This document shows positions 25,691 through 34,222 of a stretch of DNA of 64,000 nucleotides, piece by piece; position 1 is the first letter of the stretch, and each line of letters starts with the position of its first letter. The DNA lies in the NCBI RefSeq assembly GCF_945980375.1, contig NZ_CAMFQO010000005.1, positions 23,167 through 87,166 on the forward strand, read 5' to 3'. This DNA is from an uncultured Eubacterium sp. GTDB lineage: Bacteria; Bacillota; Clostridia; Oscillospirales; Acutalibacteraceae. The notes under the pieces were generated by a model. The model was not told where the DNA came from, ran no database searches, and was given only the letters and a program-made list of their open reading frames with translations. The translations under genes and the position numbers were made by a program.

Positions 25691-26723
25691 ATGCTGATTT
25701 TTCGGTTGTGGTTGGGGTTGTGTAAATTTCGAGTATTGTTTGCTCAAGTGCTGTCAGTATTGTTATTGGATTAAACAGAGGTATGCTGTCGTCTACCGTT
25801 ACAATTCCGTCTGTTATTCCAAGCTCCTGTGCCGTATTTTTTGTTGTGTATATGATAGTGCTTGGGCACTGCTCTCTTATACTGTTTAGGTAGTATGCAG
25901 ATATTTTTGTTGATGCGTTACTGCTTATTATGGGAACAATAAGTGCTCCGTCTAAATCGGTGCAGGATGTCGGCACATCGTATATCGGTACTGCAAATGC
26001 GGGCACTCCGGTCATTATCCTGAATTCCTGTGCAACTGCTTTTGCAACGGCGTTATCCGTTGAGTATCCGCAAAAAATAACCGTGGAGAATTTTGAAATA
26101 TATTCGCCCACACCCTGAAGCTCCTTTTGGCTGTTCGAGGTAAAGGATTGCTTGCCCGGCAGCATTTGAGCGAGCTTTAATGCCACACTCATATTTATTT
26201 TTGACATTCTGCCAAGGATGTTGCCGATGTGTATTCCAAGCATTGCGATGGCAAGATATTCTGATTGAAAGGTGCATATTCCGTCACAGCACTCTGCGGG
26301 TATAACCTTGGATTTGCACATTTTTCCAAGCGGTGAGTCGGGCCTTGTGACAGCTATTATTCTTGCTGAGTTTGCGTTAGCTCTTTTAACTGCACAAATT
26401 GTATCGTTATCATCGCCGTCAAGTGATACGGCTATTACAAGAACATCACGGTACAGAACACCGCGAGTGCCCATTAGCAGCGGAGCAGGGATGGCCTGCG
26501 TGGGTAAATCCGTTAACAGCTCCATATTGTGTGCCATAGCCTGTGCAGAAAAGTAGGATTGCCCTGTGCCTGTAAGTATTATTTGAGCAATGCCCTTTAG
26601 AGTGTGCCTGCTTGTTTTTATGTTAGGCAGGTACAGCTTGTCGTTTTGTATTACTCTGTCTAAAAAATGCTTTATTGAGTCGGGTATATCCTTTAACTCG
26701 GTTTCGTAAATGCTGTCGGTCAT
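25689..26723 (-). CDS. Double SIS-domain protein (GlmS isomerase-domain-like)
   Basis: Sugar-phosphate-isomerase-fold (SIS) protein without the glutaminase half of GlmS. The first SIS domain (about 30-170) contains GTGQSYFSAQAMAHNMELL and AVSLDGDDNDT. The second (about 195-340) contains the STVIFCGYSTDNAVAKAVAQEF block. Length is 344. Its ATG overlaps the spoIIE stop (ATGA), so it is translated after SpoIIE. It may bind or convert a phosphosugar or sense one; function is unknown. SIS domains in AgaS, FrlB and MurQ are alternatives. Confidence 0.8.
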   Translation of the reverse strand: MTDSIYETELKDIPDSIKHFLDRVIQNDKLYLPNIKTSRHTLKGIAQIILTGTGQSYFSAQAMAHNMELLTDLPTQAIPAPLLMGTRGVLYRDVLVIAVSLDGDDNDTICAVKRANANSARIIAVTRPDSPLGKMCKSKVIPAECCDGICTFQSEYLAIAMLGIHIGNILGRMSKINMSVALKLAQMLPGKQSFTSNSQKELQGVGEYISKFSTVIFCGYSTDNAVAKAVAQEFRIMTGVPAFAVPIYDVPTSCTDLDGALIVPIISSNASTKISAYYLNSIREQCPSTIIYTTKNTAQELGITDGIVTVDDSIPLFNPITILTALEQTILEIYTTPTTTEKSA

Positions 26724-28834
26724 TTGTTTCGCTCCAATCTTGCAATAATTATGCTCATATCGTCAATCTTTTTGTCTTTCATTTTTTCCAACGCCTTTTC
26801 CAAAATGTAGTCGGCACTTTCCTGTGCACCGTTTGGCATATTATTAAGCTCGCCTTTGAGCCAATCGTCGCCAAGGTCTGTTATGCCGTCGCTCATAAGT
26901 AAAATGCTGTCGTCAACTCCAAGCACGGCAGTACGCTTTGCAAATTCTATTCCTCGTAAAATTCCTGCGGGCATGGATGTCAGCTCGCATTTTGTCAGCC
27001 TGTTGTTTTTGATGATGTAGCTTGCGGGAGCACCTGCCTTGAACAGCTCGCACTTGCCTGTAAAAAGGTCAATGTTGGCAATGTCAAGGGTTGCAAGGCT
27101 TTCATCGTTGGATTTTACAAGCAGGGCAGAGTTGACTATTTTTAATGCGGAATCAAATCCAAAGCCTGCGTTGATAAGCTTTGACAGTAATCCGGCACCC
27201 ATAGCGCCGTCAAGAGCGGCACGACTGCCCTTGCCCATTCCGTCACTTATTATCAAAATGGAATGTCCCTTGCTGTCGTTAATAACCTTGATTGTGTCAC
27301 CGCAAAGCTCGCCCTCGGCGCTGTGCTGTGCAAAGCCCACCTCGAGCGAGTAGCTCGGCTTTTCAAAAAACGACAGCATGGTGTCGTCCTTAAAGCTTGT
27401 AATTCTGCCGTTGTCAAAATATCTGTTGCAAATTTTTCCTATTTCTTCCTTAAGGTGTGGATTACTCAAATCCTTGCTGTTTGAATTAGTTAAAATCTCA
27501 ACTCTCATTCTGCCGTATTTGTCAAGTATTGCAGAAATATTTGACGGGTATATATCATATTCTCCAAGCAATCTGCGTATTTTGTTGCTTGCTGTGGAAT
27601 CAAAAATTTCTGCCTCGCTGAATTCGTGGGCAAGGTCGTTTAACATGCCCGATATGGAAATAAACTGGTCGGAGGCAACCATTCGTATTTGATTTGTTTT
27701 TTCAAGAATAACCTCCTTGGTAACGTATTCCTCGGGGGTCATATACTCCTTTTCTTCCTCGTTTTTCCTGCGGGTGACATCATTTATTCTCTCGCGCACC
27801 TGGTCAACGCTGTCGGATATTGCCGCCATGGCATTTGATGCAAAACGAAGCTTCAAAACAAGATTTTGCCTCAATGTTCCGTCGGGAGGCAGGTCTGCTC
27901 CCGATTCAAAGAAGGACTCGATTTTATCGGTTAAGCCTGTCGGTAAAAGCACAAACGCAAGTGTGCCTATTAGTACGTCAAGGAATATAGATATTCCCAT
28001 ATCTCCACCCGATGCAATAGCAAAAAATGTTAAAGAGCATAGATATGCACCTGCGCCTGCAAAAACGGATTGCGCAGTAAACAGACCTGCTATAAGTGCC
28101 GAAAAGCCATATGCCCCGCATAATATTGAGGTGTCTTTGCTCCTTATCCCCAGGGCAAAGCCGAGTGTCAGCGAAAGCAAAATACCGAGCCTTTCGCCTC
28201 CATAGTGCAGAGCGATTAATATTATCCCTGTTGCGATTATTCTTATAGGATGTATTCGCCAAATTGCGAGGCCGTCAAGGCTTAAAAGCAGGGTTGCACC
28301 GGAAATAATTATGCACACAAGGTCATTTATGGGCAGAGCCTTAAAGCGTATTTGCCTGTAATTTGCGTTTATGGCCCTGTAATAAAAATAGGATATGCCT
28401 GCCGTAAGCAACGCCTCTGCTATCAGTAATATGTATTCGCCTGCTTCGGCAGAGGTTCTTATTTTTACAAATGCACCTGTTACAAGATTGGCAAAAACCG
28501 CAACCGCCACACAGTAGGGCGGTATATGGTAAAGGTCAAGCAGCTCTATTAAAAATGCGCCGAGCCCTGCAATCAAAGCTGCACAAAGGTACCTTATGCT
28601 GTTTACCGAAAATCCAAAGGCAAGATGGCCAAGTATTGCACCCATTGCAGAAAATATGTAGCCCTTCTTTTTTGATACGGCAACCAATGCTATCCCAAAC
28701 GGCTTTATATCATATATTGCTCCACCGAGTGCCGATATTAATCCGGCAAAAAAATATCCGCAGTATATCCCTATCTGCTTTAATCCTTCCTTGCTGATGC
28801 TGTCTTTAATTTTACTTTTGACTTTAATTTCCAT
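26720..28834 (-). CDS. spoIIE: Stage II sporulation protein E
   Basis: Membrane PP2C phosphatase that dephosphorylates SpoIIAA to release sigma-F in the forespore. The N-terminal half (about residues 15-310) holds around ten hydrophobic segments. A linker region follows, then the PP2C domain (about 480-700) with ISDGMGKGSRA, LDIANIDLFTG, FKAGAPASY and LLMSDGITD carrying the metal-binding aspartates. Length of 704 is slightly short of Bacillus SpoIIE. This marks the organism as from a spore-forming lineage. It is first in a two-gene operon with the SIS gene; AAGG lies upstream of the ATG. Confidence 0.93.
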   Translation of the reverse strand: MEIKVKSKIKDSISKEGLKQIGIYCGYFFAGLISALGGAIYDIKPFGIALVAVSKKKGYIFSAMGAILGHLAFGFSVNSIRYLCAALIAGLGAFLIELLDLYHIPPYCVAVAVFANLVTGAFVKIRTSAEAGEYILLIAEALLTAGISYFYYRAINANYRQIRFKALPINDLVCIIISGATLLLSLDGLAIWRIHPIRIIATGIILIALHYGGERLGILLSLTLGFALGIRSKDTSILCGAYGFSALIAGLFTAQSVFAGAGAYLCSLTFFAIASGGDMGISIFLDVLIGTLAFVLLPTGLTDKIESFFESGADLPPDGTLRQNLVLKLRFASNAMAAISDSVDQVRERINDVTRRKNEEEKEYMTPEEYVTKEVILEKTNQIRMVASDQFISISGMLNDLAHEFSEAEIFDSTASNKIRRLLGEYDIYPSNISAILDKYGRMRVEILTNSNSKDLSNPHLKEEIGKICNRYFDNGRITSFKDDTMLSFFEKPSYSLEVGFAQHSAEGELCGDTIKVINDSKGHSILIISDGMGKGSRAALDGAMGAGLLSKLINAGFGFDSALKIVNSALLVKSNDESLATLDIANIDLFTGKCELFKAGAPASYIIKNNRLTKCELTSMPAGILRGIEFAKRTAVLGVDDSILLMSDGITDLGDDWLKGELNNMPNGAQESADYILEKALEKMKDKKIDDMSIIIARLERNK

Positions 28835-28925
28835 TTTTACGACCTTAATCCTAAACTTTTATTGCCTATTATATTATTGTGTGGGCGAAAAAAATGTCAT
28901 AAACGGTTGGTGCATAAAAATTTAG

Positions 28926-28954
28926 TTGAAATTAATTGTGCTATGTGATAAAAT
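28926..28954 (+). promoter_or_regulatory. Promoter of the ABC-F gene
   Basis: TTGAAA (28926-28931), 17 bases, TAAAAT (28949-28954) preceded by TG in extended -10 position. GAAAGGTGAGG precedes the gene. Confidence 0.8.
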
Positions 28955-28992
28955 ACTGTGGATTGTGAATAATTGAAAGGTGAGGTATAATT

Positions 28993-30600
28993 ATGATTTC
29001 TGCAAATAATATTTCCGTTCAGTTTGGCGGACGCTCATTGTTTGAAAGAGTAAATGTTGCGTTTACACCCGGCAACTGCTATGGTATCATCGGTGCAAAC
29101 GGTGCTGGCAAGTCGACATTTCTTAAGGTTCTCAGCGGCGATCTTGAGCCGTCAAAGGGTGAAATTCATATTACTCCGGGCGAAAGACTTTCTGTTTTGA
29201 AGCAGGACCACTTTGCTTATGACGAATACGAGGTTGTTCGTACCGTGCTTATGGGTAACCCCCGTTTAATTGAAATTATGGAGGAAAAGGACGCTCTTTA
29301 TGCAAAGGAGGATTTTTCCGAGGAGGACGGTGTAAAGGCAGGCGAGCTTGAGGCAGAGTTTGCAGACCTTGACGGCTGGAACGCGGAAAGCGATGCAGAA
29401 TTTATGCTTAATAAATTAGGCGTGCCGGATGAATTCCATTATCTGAAAATGGCAGAGCTTCCGTCGGATATGAAGGTAAAGGTGTTGCTTGCACAGGCTT
29501 TGTTCGGCAACCCGGATATTCTTCTTCTTGACGAGCCTACAAACCACCTCGACCTTATTGCTATCAGCTGGCTTGAAAACTTTTTGCTTGATTTTGAAAA
29601 TACTGTTATAGTTGTATCGCACGACCGTCACTTTTTGAACAAGGTGTGCACACATATCTGCGATGTTGATTACGGCAAGATTACACTTTACACAGGTAAC
29701 TACGATTTCTGGTACGAATACACACAGATGCGTCAGCGTCAGGCGAGAGACCAAAACAAAAAGAACGAGCAAAAGATTAAGGAGCTTCAGGATTTTATCA
29801 ACCGTTTCTCTGCAAATGCCGCAAAGTCAAAGCAGGCAACATCCCGTAAGAAACAGCTTGACGCTCTTGAAATGATTGAAATGCCTGTATCATCACGTCG
29901 TTTTCCTTATGTTGACTTTAAGCCTGACAGAGAATGCGGTAACGACCTTTTAAGAGTTGACCATATTTCAAAAACTATCGGTGACCGCAAGGTGCTTGAT
30001 GACATCAGCTTTGTAATTCACCCGAGAGAAAAGGTTGCCTTTGTCGGCTCTGACGTTGTTGCAAAAACAACTCTTTTCAAAATTATTATGGGCGAGATGG
30101 AGCCTGATGAGGGTAGCTACAAGTGGGGAGTAACAACAACTCAAAGCTATTTCCCAAGCGATAACAGTGCTTATTTTGACGGCGTAGACCTTAACCTTGT
30201 TGACTGGCTCAGACAATATACTACCGAACAGCTTGAGGCTGACATAAGAGGTTGGCTCGGCAGGATGCTTTTCTCCGGTGATGAGGCTCTCAAGATGGCA
30301 AACGTTCTTTCCGGTGGTGAAAGGGTAAGGTGTATGCTTTGCAAGATGATGCTTTCAGGTGCCAATGTTCTCATTTTTGATGAGCCTACAAACCACCTTG
30401 ACCTTGAATCCATTGCGGCGCTTAACAACGGGCTTATCCGTTACCCCGAAACCGTGCTTTTCACCTCGCACGACCATCAGTTTGTCGAAACCGTTGCTGA
30501 CAGAATTATTGAGATTTCAGGCAGTACCTATATCGACAGAAAGGGAAGCTATGATGAGTTCCTTTCAACCTTTGATGAGGAACAGCTAAAAAGACTGTAA
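28993..30600 (+). CDS. ABC-F family ATPase (YkpA/YbiT-like)
   Basis: Soluble tandem ABC ATPase without membrane domain; ABC-F proteins act at the ribosome, some giving antibiotic protection and others resolving stalled translation. The first domain has Walker A GANGAGKST and Walker B/D-loop LLLDEPTNHLDL. A charged linker (about 240-300) follows. The second domain has LSGGERVR and IFDEPTNHLDL, but its Walker A reads GSDVVAKTT, with Ala in place of the Gly before Lys. I believe this is seen in the YkpA group. Length is 535, and housekeeping rather than resistance function is more likely. Confidence 0.9.
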   Translation: MISANNISVQFGGRSLFERVNVAFTPGNCYGIIGANGAGKSTFLKVLSGDLEPSKGEIHITPGERLSVLKQDHFAYDEYEVVRTVLMGNPRLIEIMEEKDALYAKEDFSEEDGVKAGELEAEFADLDGWNAESDAEFMLNKLGVPDEFHYLKMAELPSDMKVKVLLAQALFGNPDILLLDEPTNHLDLIAISWLENFLLDFENTVIVVSHDRHFLNKVCTHICDVDYGKITLYTGNYDFWYEYTQMRQRQARDQNKKNEQKIKELQDFINRFSANAAKSKQATSRKKQLDALEMIEMPVSSRRFPYVDFKPDRECGNDLLRVDHISKTIGDRKVLDDISFVIHPREKVAFVGSDVVAKTTLFKIIMGEMEPDEGSYKWGVTTTQSYFPSDNSAYFDGVDLNLVDWLRQYTTEQLEADIRGWLGRMLFSGDEALKMANVLSGGERVRCMLCKMMLSGANVLIFDEPTNHLDLESIAALNNGLIRYPETVLFTSHDHQFVETVADRIIEISGSTYIDRKGSYDEFLSTFDEEQLKRL

Positions 30601-30609
30601 CACACAATA

Positions 30610-30648
30610 AAAAACACCCTAAAGCAAAAAATGCTTTAGGGTGTTTTT
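30610..30648. terminator. Bidirectional Rho-independent terminator
   Basis: 16-bp stem (30611-30626 with 30632-30647) with A-rich loop, A run on the left and T run on the right. It serves the ABC-F gene and the convergent CHAP gene. Confidence 0.9.
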
Positions 30649-30663
30649 GCATCATCATCATCA

Positions 30664-31374
30664 TTATAGGTTTGAGTTCAATTTGTCTGCAAGTGTCATT
30701 GCAACAGGGATTCTTTCTTCCTTTTCGGAGGTTGTGCTTTCAACGTCCATCTTTGCCAGGGTGAACTGATTTTGAACCTCGTGAGTCATAGATTTCTCTG
30801 TCATATATTTATCTGAATTTTGATTTGTTGCATTGAGCAGCTTTTTCTCGAGTGCTCGTGTTACGCCACCGTTGTATGTGTAAATGTAGCCGTAAAAGGT
30901 TTGACCGTAGTGCGAATACATATTGCTGTATGTTACGGTGTCAAAATATCTGCCGCCCCAATGCGACTCTGATAGGGTGACGCTGCCGTTTTCGTTTATT
31001 TTTTCAACAACTGCAACGTGCCTGCTCCAGCAGGCAACTGCACCTAATTTTGGCTCACTGCCGTAATCGTAATAGCCGTTTGCCTTGTTGATAAAATACC
31101 AATCACCTGCACTTCCGTGGGTGATTAACGGCTTTTCGCCGTTCATTTCGTAAATTCTGCCGTATGCATATGCCACGCAGTTTGGCATACCTGAGCCAAC
31201 CTGAAAGTAGCGGTTGAGCTGTCTGCTGTAATATGGGCTTGAAGAGCTTGGTGCACTTAAGCGTGGCTCATAGCCGTTATCGTTTGCGTAAACCAAAACA
31301 GGCGTTGCAAGCGAAATAATTACAGTCATTATAATTACAAATGGAATTATAAGCAGGGTTTTCTTCTTAGTCAT
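30664..31374 (-). CDS. Secreted CHAP-domain peptidoglycan hydrolase
   Basis: Predicted cysteine amidase or endopeptidase cutting wall peptides. An N-terminal signal or anchor (about residues 4-30, ending VYA) leads the CHAP domain at about 45-170, with the catalytic Cys in MPNCVAYAYGR and His in SRHVAVVE, followed by LSESHWG. The last 65 residues are polar without a recognisable domain. Length is 236. AAGGAAGG precedes the ATG. Upstream lie an extended -10 and WalR/PhoP-like half-sites, matching regulation of wall hydrolases in Bacillus by WalRK; this link is inferred. Confidence 0.88.
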   Translation of the reverse strand: MTKKKTLLIIPFVIIMTVIISLATPVLVYANDNGYEPRLSAPSSSSPYYSRQLNRYFQVGSGMPNCVAYAYGRIYEMNGEKPLITHGSAGDWYFINKANGYYDYGSEPKLGAVACWSRHVAVVEKINENGSVTLSESHWGGRYFDTVTYSNMYSHYGQTFYGYIYTYNGGVTRALEKKLLNATNQNSDKYMTEKSMTHEVQNQFTLAKMDVESTTSEKEERIPVAMTLADKLNSNL

Positions 31375-31488
31375 TAGATACCTTCCTTTTTCTTTGGCGA
31401 TATTGCTATCGCTTTGGGATGATTACGAAAATCTATGTTTTCGATTGAACTCGCTTATTAACTTTGTGTTGCACATACAACGCTATCA

Positions 31489-31557
31489 ATTATACCAAAT
31501 GTTACATTTTGTAATCTATATAAAAAATGCACAATGTATTTGTAACCTTTTCGTAAC
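31489..31557 (-). promoter_or_regulatory. CHAP gene promoter with TGTWAC-type half-sites
   Basis: On the minus strand, extended -10 TGGTATAAT (TATAAT at 31494-31489) with no clear -35. Read on the plus strand, TGTTAC and TGTAAT (31500-31515, four-base gap) and TGTAAC and CGTAAC (31541-31557, five-base gap) lie just upstream. A poor -35 with adjacent direct repeats fits an activator-dependent promoter. Confidence 0.45.
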
Positions 31558-31629
31558 TTTTATGCTTTTTTTACAAAATTTATCGATTAGCCTTGACAAA
31601 AAATCACGATTTTTGGAGGATTTTGCTTA

Positions 31630-31658
31630 TTGTAATAGTAGGTGCTATGTGATATAAT
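31630..31658 (+). promoter_or_regulatory. Promoter of the P1B-ATPase-like gene
   Basis: TTGTAA (31630-31635), 17 bases, TATAAT (31653-31658) with extended TGA. GAGG follows at 31677-31680. The stretch GTGCTATGTGATAnAAT is shared with the ABC-F promoter. Confidence 0.75.
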
Positions 31659-31690
31659 GTCACTATTATTTGAACCGAGGCGTTAATGTT

Positions 31691-32887
31691 ATGAGTGAAC
31701 ATAATCATAGCTCTCATCATCACAATTATCAAAATTGTTGTGATAATCACACACCGGACAATCACGGTTGTGGCTGTTGCGGTGATGAGCATTTTAATGA
31801 GCATAAAAAAGAAAAGCTTACAAAAATCATAGTCAGCTCTGTGTTTTTTGCTGCAGGATATGTTATCAGTGAATTTACACAGCTACCTGATTTTGCATAT
31901 CTTATTTGTTATATCATTGCATATCTTATGGTTGGCTTTGATGTTGTAAGAGATGCGGCAGACAGTGTAATTCACGGCAAAATCTTTGATGAAAACTTTT
32001 TGATGAGCTTTGCAAGCATAGGTGCATTTGCAATTAAGGAGTACACCGAGGGCGTAGCGGTTATGCTGTTGTTTACCGTTGGTGAATTTGTGCAGGGGCT
32101 TGCAGTGTCAAAAAGCAGAAGGTCTATTGACAGTATCTTTTCCCAAAAGCACGATTCGTATACCTTACCCCGACATTATGATAATAAGGAAAGCCGTACC
32201 GAAAAGATGATAACCCGATTTGCAAGGGTGTACACACCTGCAATTTGTATTATTGCGGTGGCTATTGTTGTTGTACCTCCGCTCCTTTTTCATAAGGAGT
32301 GGCAGGAATGGCTTCACAGAGGTCTTGCCGCACTTGTTGTCGGTTGCCCATGTGCCATTGTTATTTCGGTTCCGCTTTGTTACAGTGCGGGCATCGGTGC
32401 TTGTTCAAGGAAAAACATTTTTGTTAAGAACACATCAACCTTGGATGAAATTAATAATTGCGATACTATTATTACCTACAACGATGATAAAAGTATTGAT
32501 GACATTAAGGTTTTGCAAAATAATGGAAAAAGGGTTGTGTATCTTGGCAAGGGAATAAATGATATTACAATGCTTGAGGCTGCCGATGTTGCAGTTGCAG
32601 TTGGTGAGGATTGCACAGGTGATGCCGTTAATGTTGCCGATATGGTAATGATTAATTACAGCGAGCGCGCTATTGATGACACAAAGAAAATTGCCAAAAA
32701 AATACGTACAATAGCTATGGAAAACATTTACTTTTCCATTATAGTAAAGCTGATTATTCTTGTGCTTGATGTTTTGCTTGAGAAGAGTATTCCTATGTGG
32801 TTTGCAATTTTCGGCGATATAGGAGTTTGCTTGTTAGCGGTTGCAAACTCGGCAAGGGCAATATCTATAGGTAAAAGTAATAAATAA
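31691..32887 (+). CDS. P1B-type metal ATPase homolog lacking actuator, phosphorylation and nucleotide domains
   Basis: Clearly related to ZntA/CadA-type metal ATPases but only 398 residues instead of about 620-720. Present: a His/Cys-rich N-terminus (1-37), membrane helices at about 44-135, CPC motif (219-221 in VVGCPCAIVIS), the final helix pair (about 345-392) and a P-domain remnant with KGINDITMLEAADVAVAVG (287-305; normally GDGINDAPAL). Missing: the actuator domain with TGE, replaced by a linker of about 20 residues (150-170), the DKTGT motif (the stretch after VKNTSTLDEINNCDT reads IITYNDDKS) and the nucleotide domain. The frame is uninterrupted, with its own promoter, ribosome site and terminator. 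It cannot hydrolyse ATP as the family does; a passive metal pore, sensor, buffer or partner of another ATPase is possible. Confidence 0.85.
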   Translation: MSEHNHSSHHHNYQNCCDNHTPDNHGCGCCGDEHFNEHKKEKLTKIIVSSVFFAAGYVISEFTQLPDFAYLICYIIAYLMVGFDVVRDAADSVIHGKIFDENFLMSFASIGAFAIKEYTEGVAVMLLFTVGEFVQGLAVSKSRRSIDSIFSQKHDSYTLPRHYDNKESRTEKMITRFARVYTPAICIIAVAIVVVPPLLFHKEWQEWLHRGLAALVVGCPCAIVISVPLCYSAGIGACSRKNIFVKNTSTLDEINNCDTIITYNDDKSIDDIKVLQNNGKRVVYLGKGINDITMLEAADVAVAVGEDCTGDAVNVADMVMINYSERAIDDTKKIAKKIRTIAMENIYFSIIVKLIILVLDVLLEKSIPMWFAIFGDIGVCLLAVANSARAISIGKSNK

Positions 32888-32889
32888 TA

Positions 32890-32930
32890 AAATCCCTTTA
32901 GCATATATGATGCTAAAGGGATTTCTTTAT
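32890..32930. terminator. Bidirectional Rho-independent terminator
   Basis: 15-bp stem (32890-32904 with 32910-32924) over a 5-base loop, between the P1B-like gene and the convergent malic enzyme. Confidence 0.85.
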
Positions 32931-32934
32931 ACTG

Positions 32935-34107
32935 TCAGATTCTTGCTACGCCGTCTTTTCTTGCAGCGTCTGCAACGGCAGATGCAACGGTGTCCTTAAT
33001 TCTTGGGTCGAATGCGTAAGGCAAAATATAATCTTCGTTCAGCTTGTCGTCGTCTACAAGTGATGCGATTGCATATGCAGCAGCGATTTTCATATTTTCC
33101 GTAATAGCAGATGCCCTGACATCAAGTGCACCTCTGAAGATACCCGGAAAGGCAACAACGTTGTTGATTTGGTTAGGGAAGTCGGAACGGCCTGTTCCCA
33201 CAATCCTTGCTCCTGCCGTCTTTGCCTCGTCAGGCATAATCTCGGGTGTTGGATTTGCCATTGCAAGAACGATAGGGTCCTTGTGCATTGTTTTTATCAT
33301 TTCTTCCGTCAGCACGCCCGGAGCAGAAACACCGATGAATATATCGGTGCCTACGATTGCTTCCTTGAGTCCGCCCTTAACCATTGCACGATTTGTAACT
33401 CTTGCAATTTCTGCCTTTGATGCGTTAAGGTTTTCTCTGCCCTCGTAGATTGCGCCTGTTCTGTCACAAAGGATAACATCCTTGAGCCCCAGTGTCATAA
33501 GTAGCTTTGCTATAGCCGTACCTGCTGCACCGGAGCCGTTGATAACAGCCTTACATTCGCCAAGCTCCTTGCCGATGATTTTTGTTGCATTGATTAGAGC
33601 GGCAGATACAACAACGGCTGTACCGTGTTGATCGTCGTGGAAAATAGGAATGTCGCACATTGCCTTTAGCTTTTCCTCAATCTCAAAGCATCTTGGTGCA
33701 GAAATGTCCTCAAGGTTAATGCCACCGAACGAGCCTGAAATGTTGTATACGGTTTGTACAAACTCGTCAACATCCTTTGTTCTTACGCACAGAGGAAAGG
33801 CGTCAACATCACCGAACTCCTTAAACAATACGCACTTGCCCTCCATAACAGGCATACCTGCCTCGGGTCCTATATCGCCCAAGCCCAAAACAGCCGTGCC
33901 GTCGGTGATAACGGCAACAAGGTTGTTACGGCGGGTAAGCTCGTAGCTTTTGTTGTAGTCCTTTTGTATTTCAAGGCAAGGCTCTGCAACACCCGGTGTG
34001 TATGCCAGCGAAAGCGCCTTGCTGTCGTTTACCTTTGCTTTGGCAACGACCTCAATTTTTCCGTTCCATTCGTAATGCTTTTGCAATGATTCTTCACGAA
34101 TATTCAT
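32935..34107 (-). CDS. NAD(P)-dependent malic enzyme
   Basis: Oxidatively decarboxylates malate to pyruvate, giving NAD(P)H. The family Tyr is in AYTPGVAEPC, the catalytic Lys region in MEGKCVLFKEFG, the metal-binding Asp pair in FHDDQHGTA, and the nucleotide loop in GSGAAGTAIAKLL. Length of 390 matches short bacterial malic enzymes. AAAGGA precedes ATG. It lies next to an LDH2-type dehydrogenase and glycerol kinase, giving a small carbon-metabolism block, though each seems to have its own signals. Confidence 0.93.
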   Translation of the reverse strand: MNIREESLQKHYEWNGKIEVVAKAKVNDSKALSLAYTPGVAEPCLEIQKDYNKSYELTRRNNLVAVITDGTAVLGLGDIGPEAGMPVMEGKCVLFKEFGDVDAFPLCVRTKDVDEFVQTVYNISGSFGGINLEDISAPRCFEIEEKLKAMCDIPIFHDDQHGTAVVVSAALINATKIIGKELGECKAVINGSGAAGTAIAKLLMTLGLKDVILCDRTGAIYEGRENLNASKAEIARVTNRAMVKGGLKEAIVGTDIFIGVSAPGVLTEEMIKTMHKDPIVLAMANPTPEIMPDEAKTAGARIVGTGRSDFPNQINNVVAFPGIFRGALDVRASAITENMKIAAAYAIASLVDDDKLNEDYILPYAFDPRIKDTVASAVADAARKDGVARI

Positions 34108-34154
34108 AGCTTTAATCCTTTCATTTGCCTTTTTGTATTTGTGATTTTTTTCAC

Positions 34155-34203
34155 AAAAAACGGGCAGGCTACTCTCGGACAGAAGCCCGAGGGCATCCTG
34201 CCC
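34155..34203 (-). terminator. Terminator of the LDH2-type gene
   Basis: On the minus strand GGGCAGG (34203-34197) pairs with CCTGCCC (34168-34162), with an inner CTCGG/CCGAG, then GTTTTTT. Confidence 0.8.
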
Positions 34204-34222
34204 TTTGTGTTATTTGATTTTA

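Larger units (their letters stand above)
31375..31690. other. 316-base divergent intergenic region CHAP / P1B-ATPase-like
   Basis: AT-rich and without a supported gene. It holds the minus-strand CHAP promoter (31489-31494) with half-sites at 31500-31557, and the plus-strand promoter at 31630-31658. A TTGACA at 31593-31598 has no fitting -10. Confidence 0.7.

Noticed and set aside
25528..25725. 65-codon frame through repeat copy A
   Set aside because: It overlaps hairpins and the convergent SIS gene and has no ribosome site or recognisable domain.
28993..30600. Antibiotic-resistance ABC-F call
   Set aside because: The linker and motifs resemble housekeeping YkpA/YbiT types; nothing in the context points to resistance.
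31593..31621. TTGACA at 31593 as the promoter of the P1B-like gene
   Set aside because: No -10 is found at the right distance; the TTGTAA-N17-TATAAT at 31630-31658 fits better.
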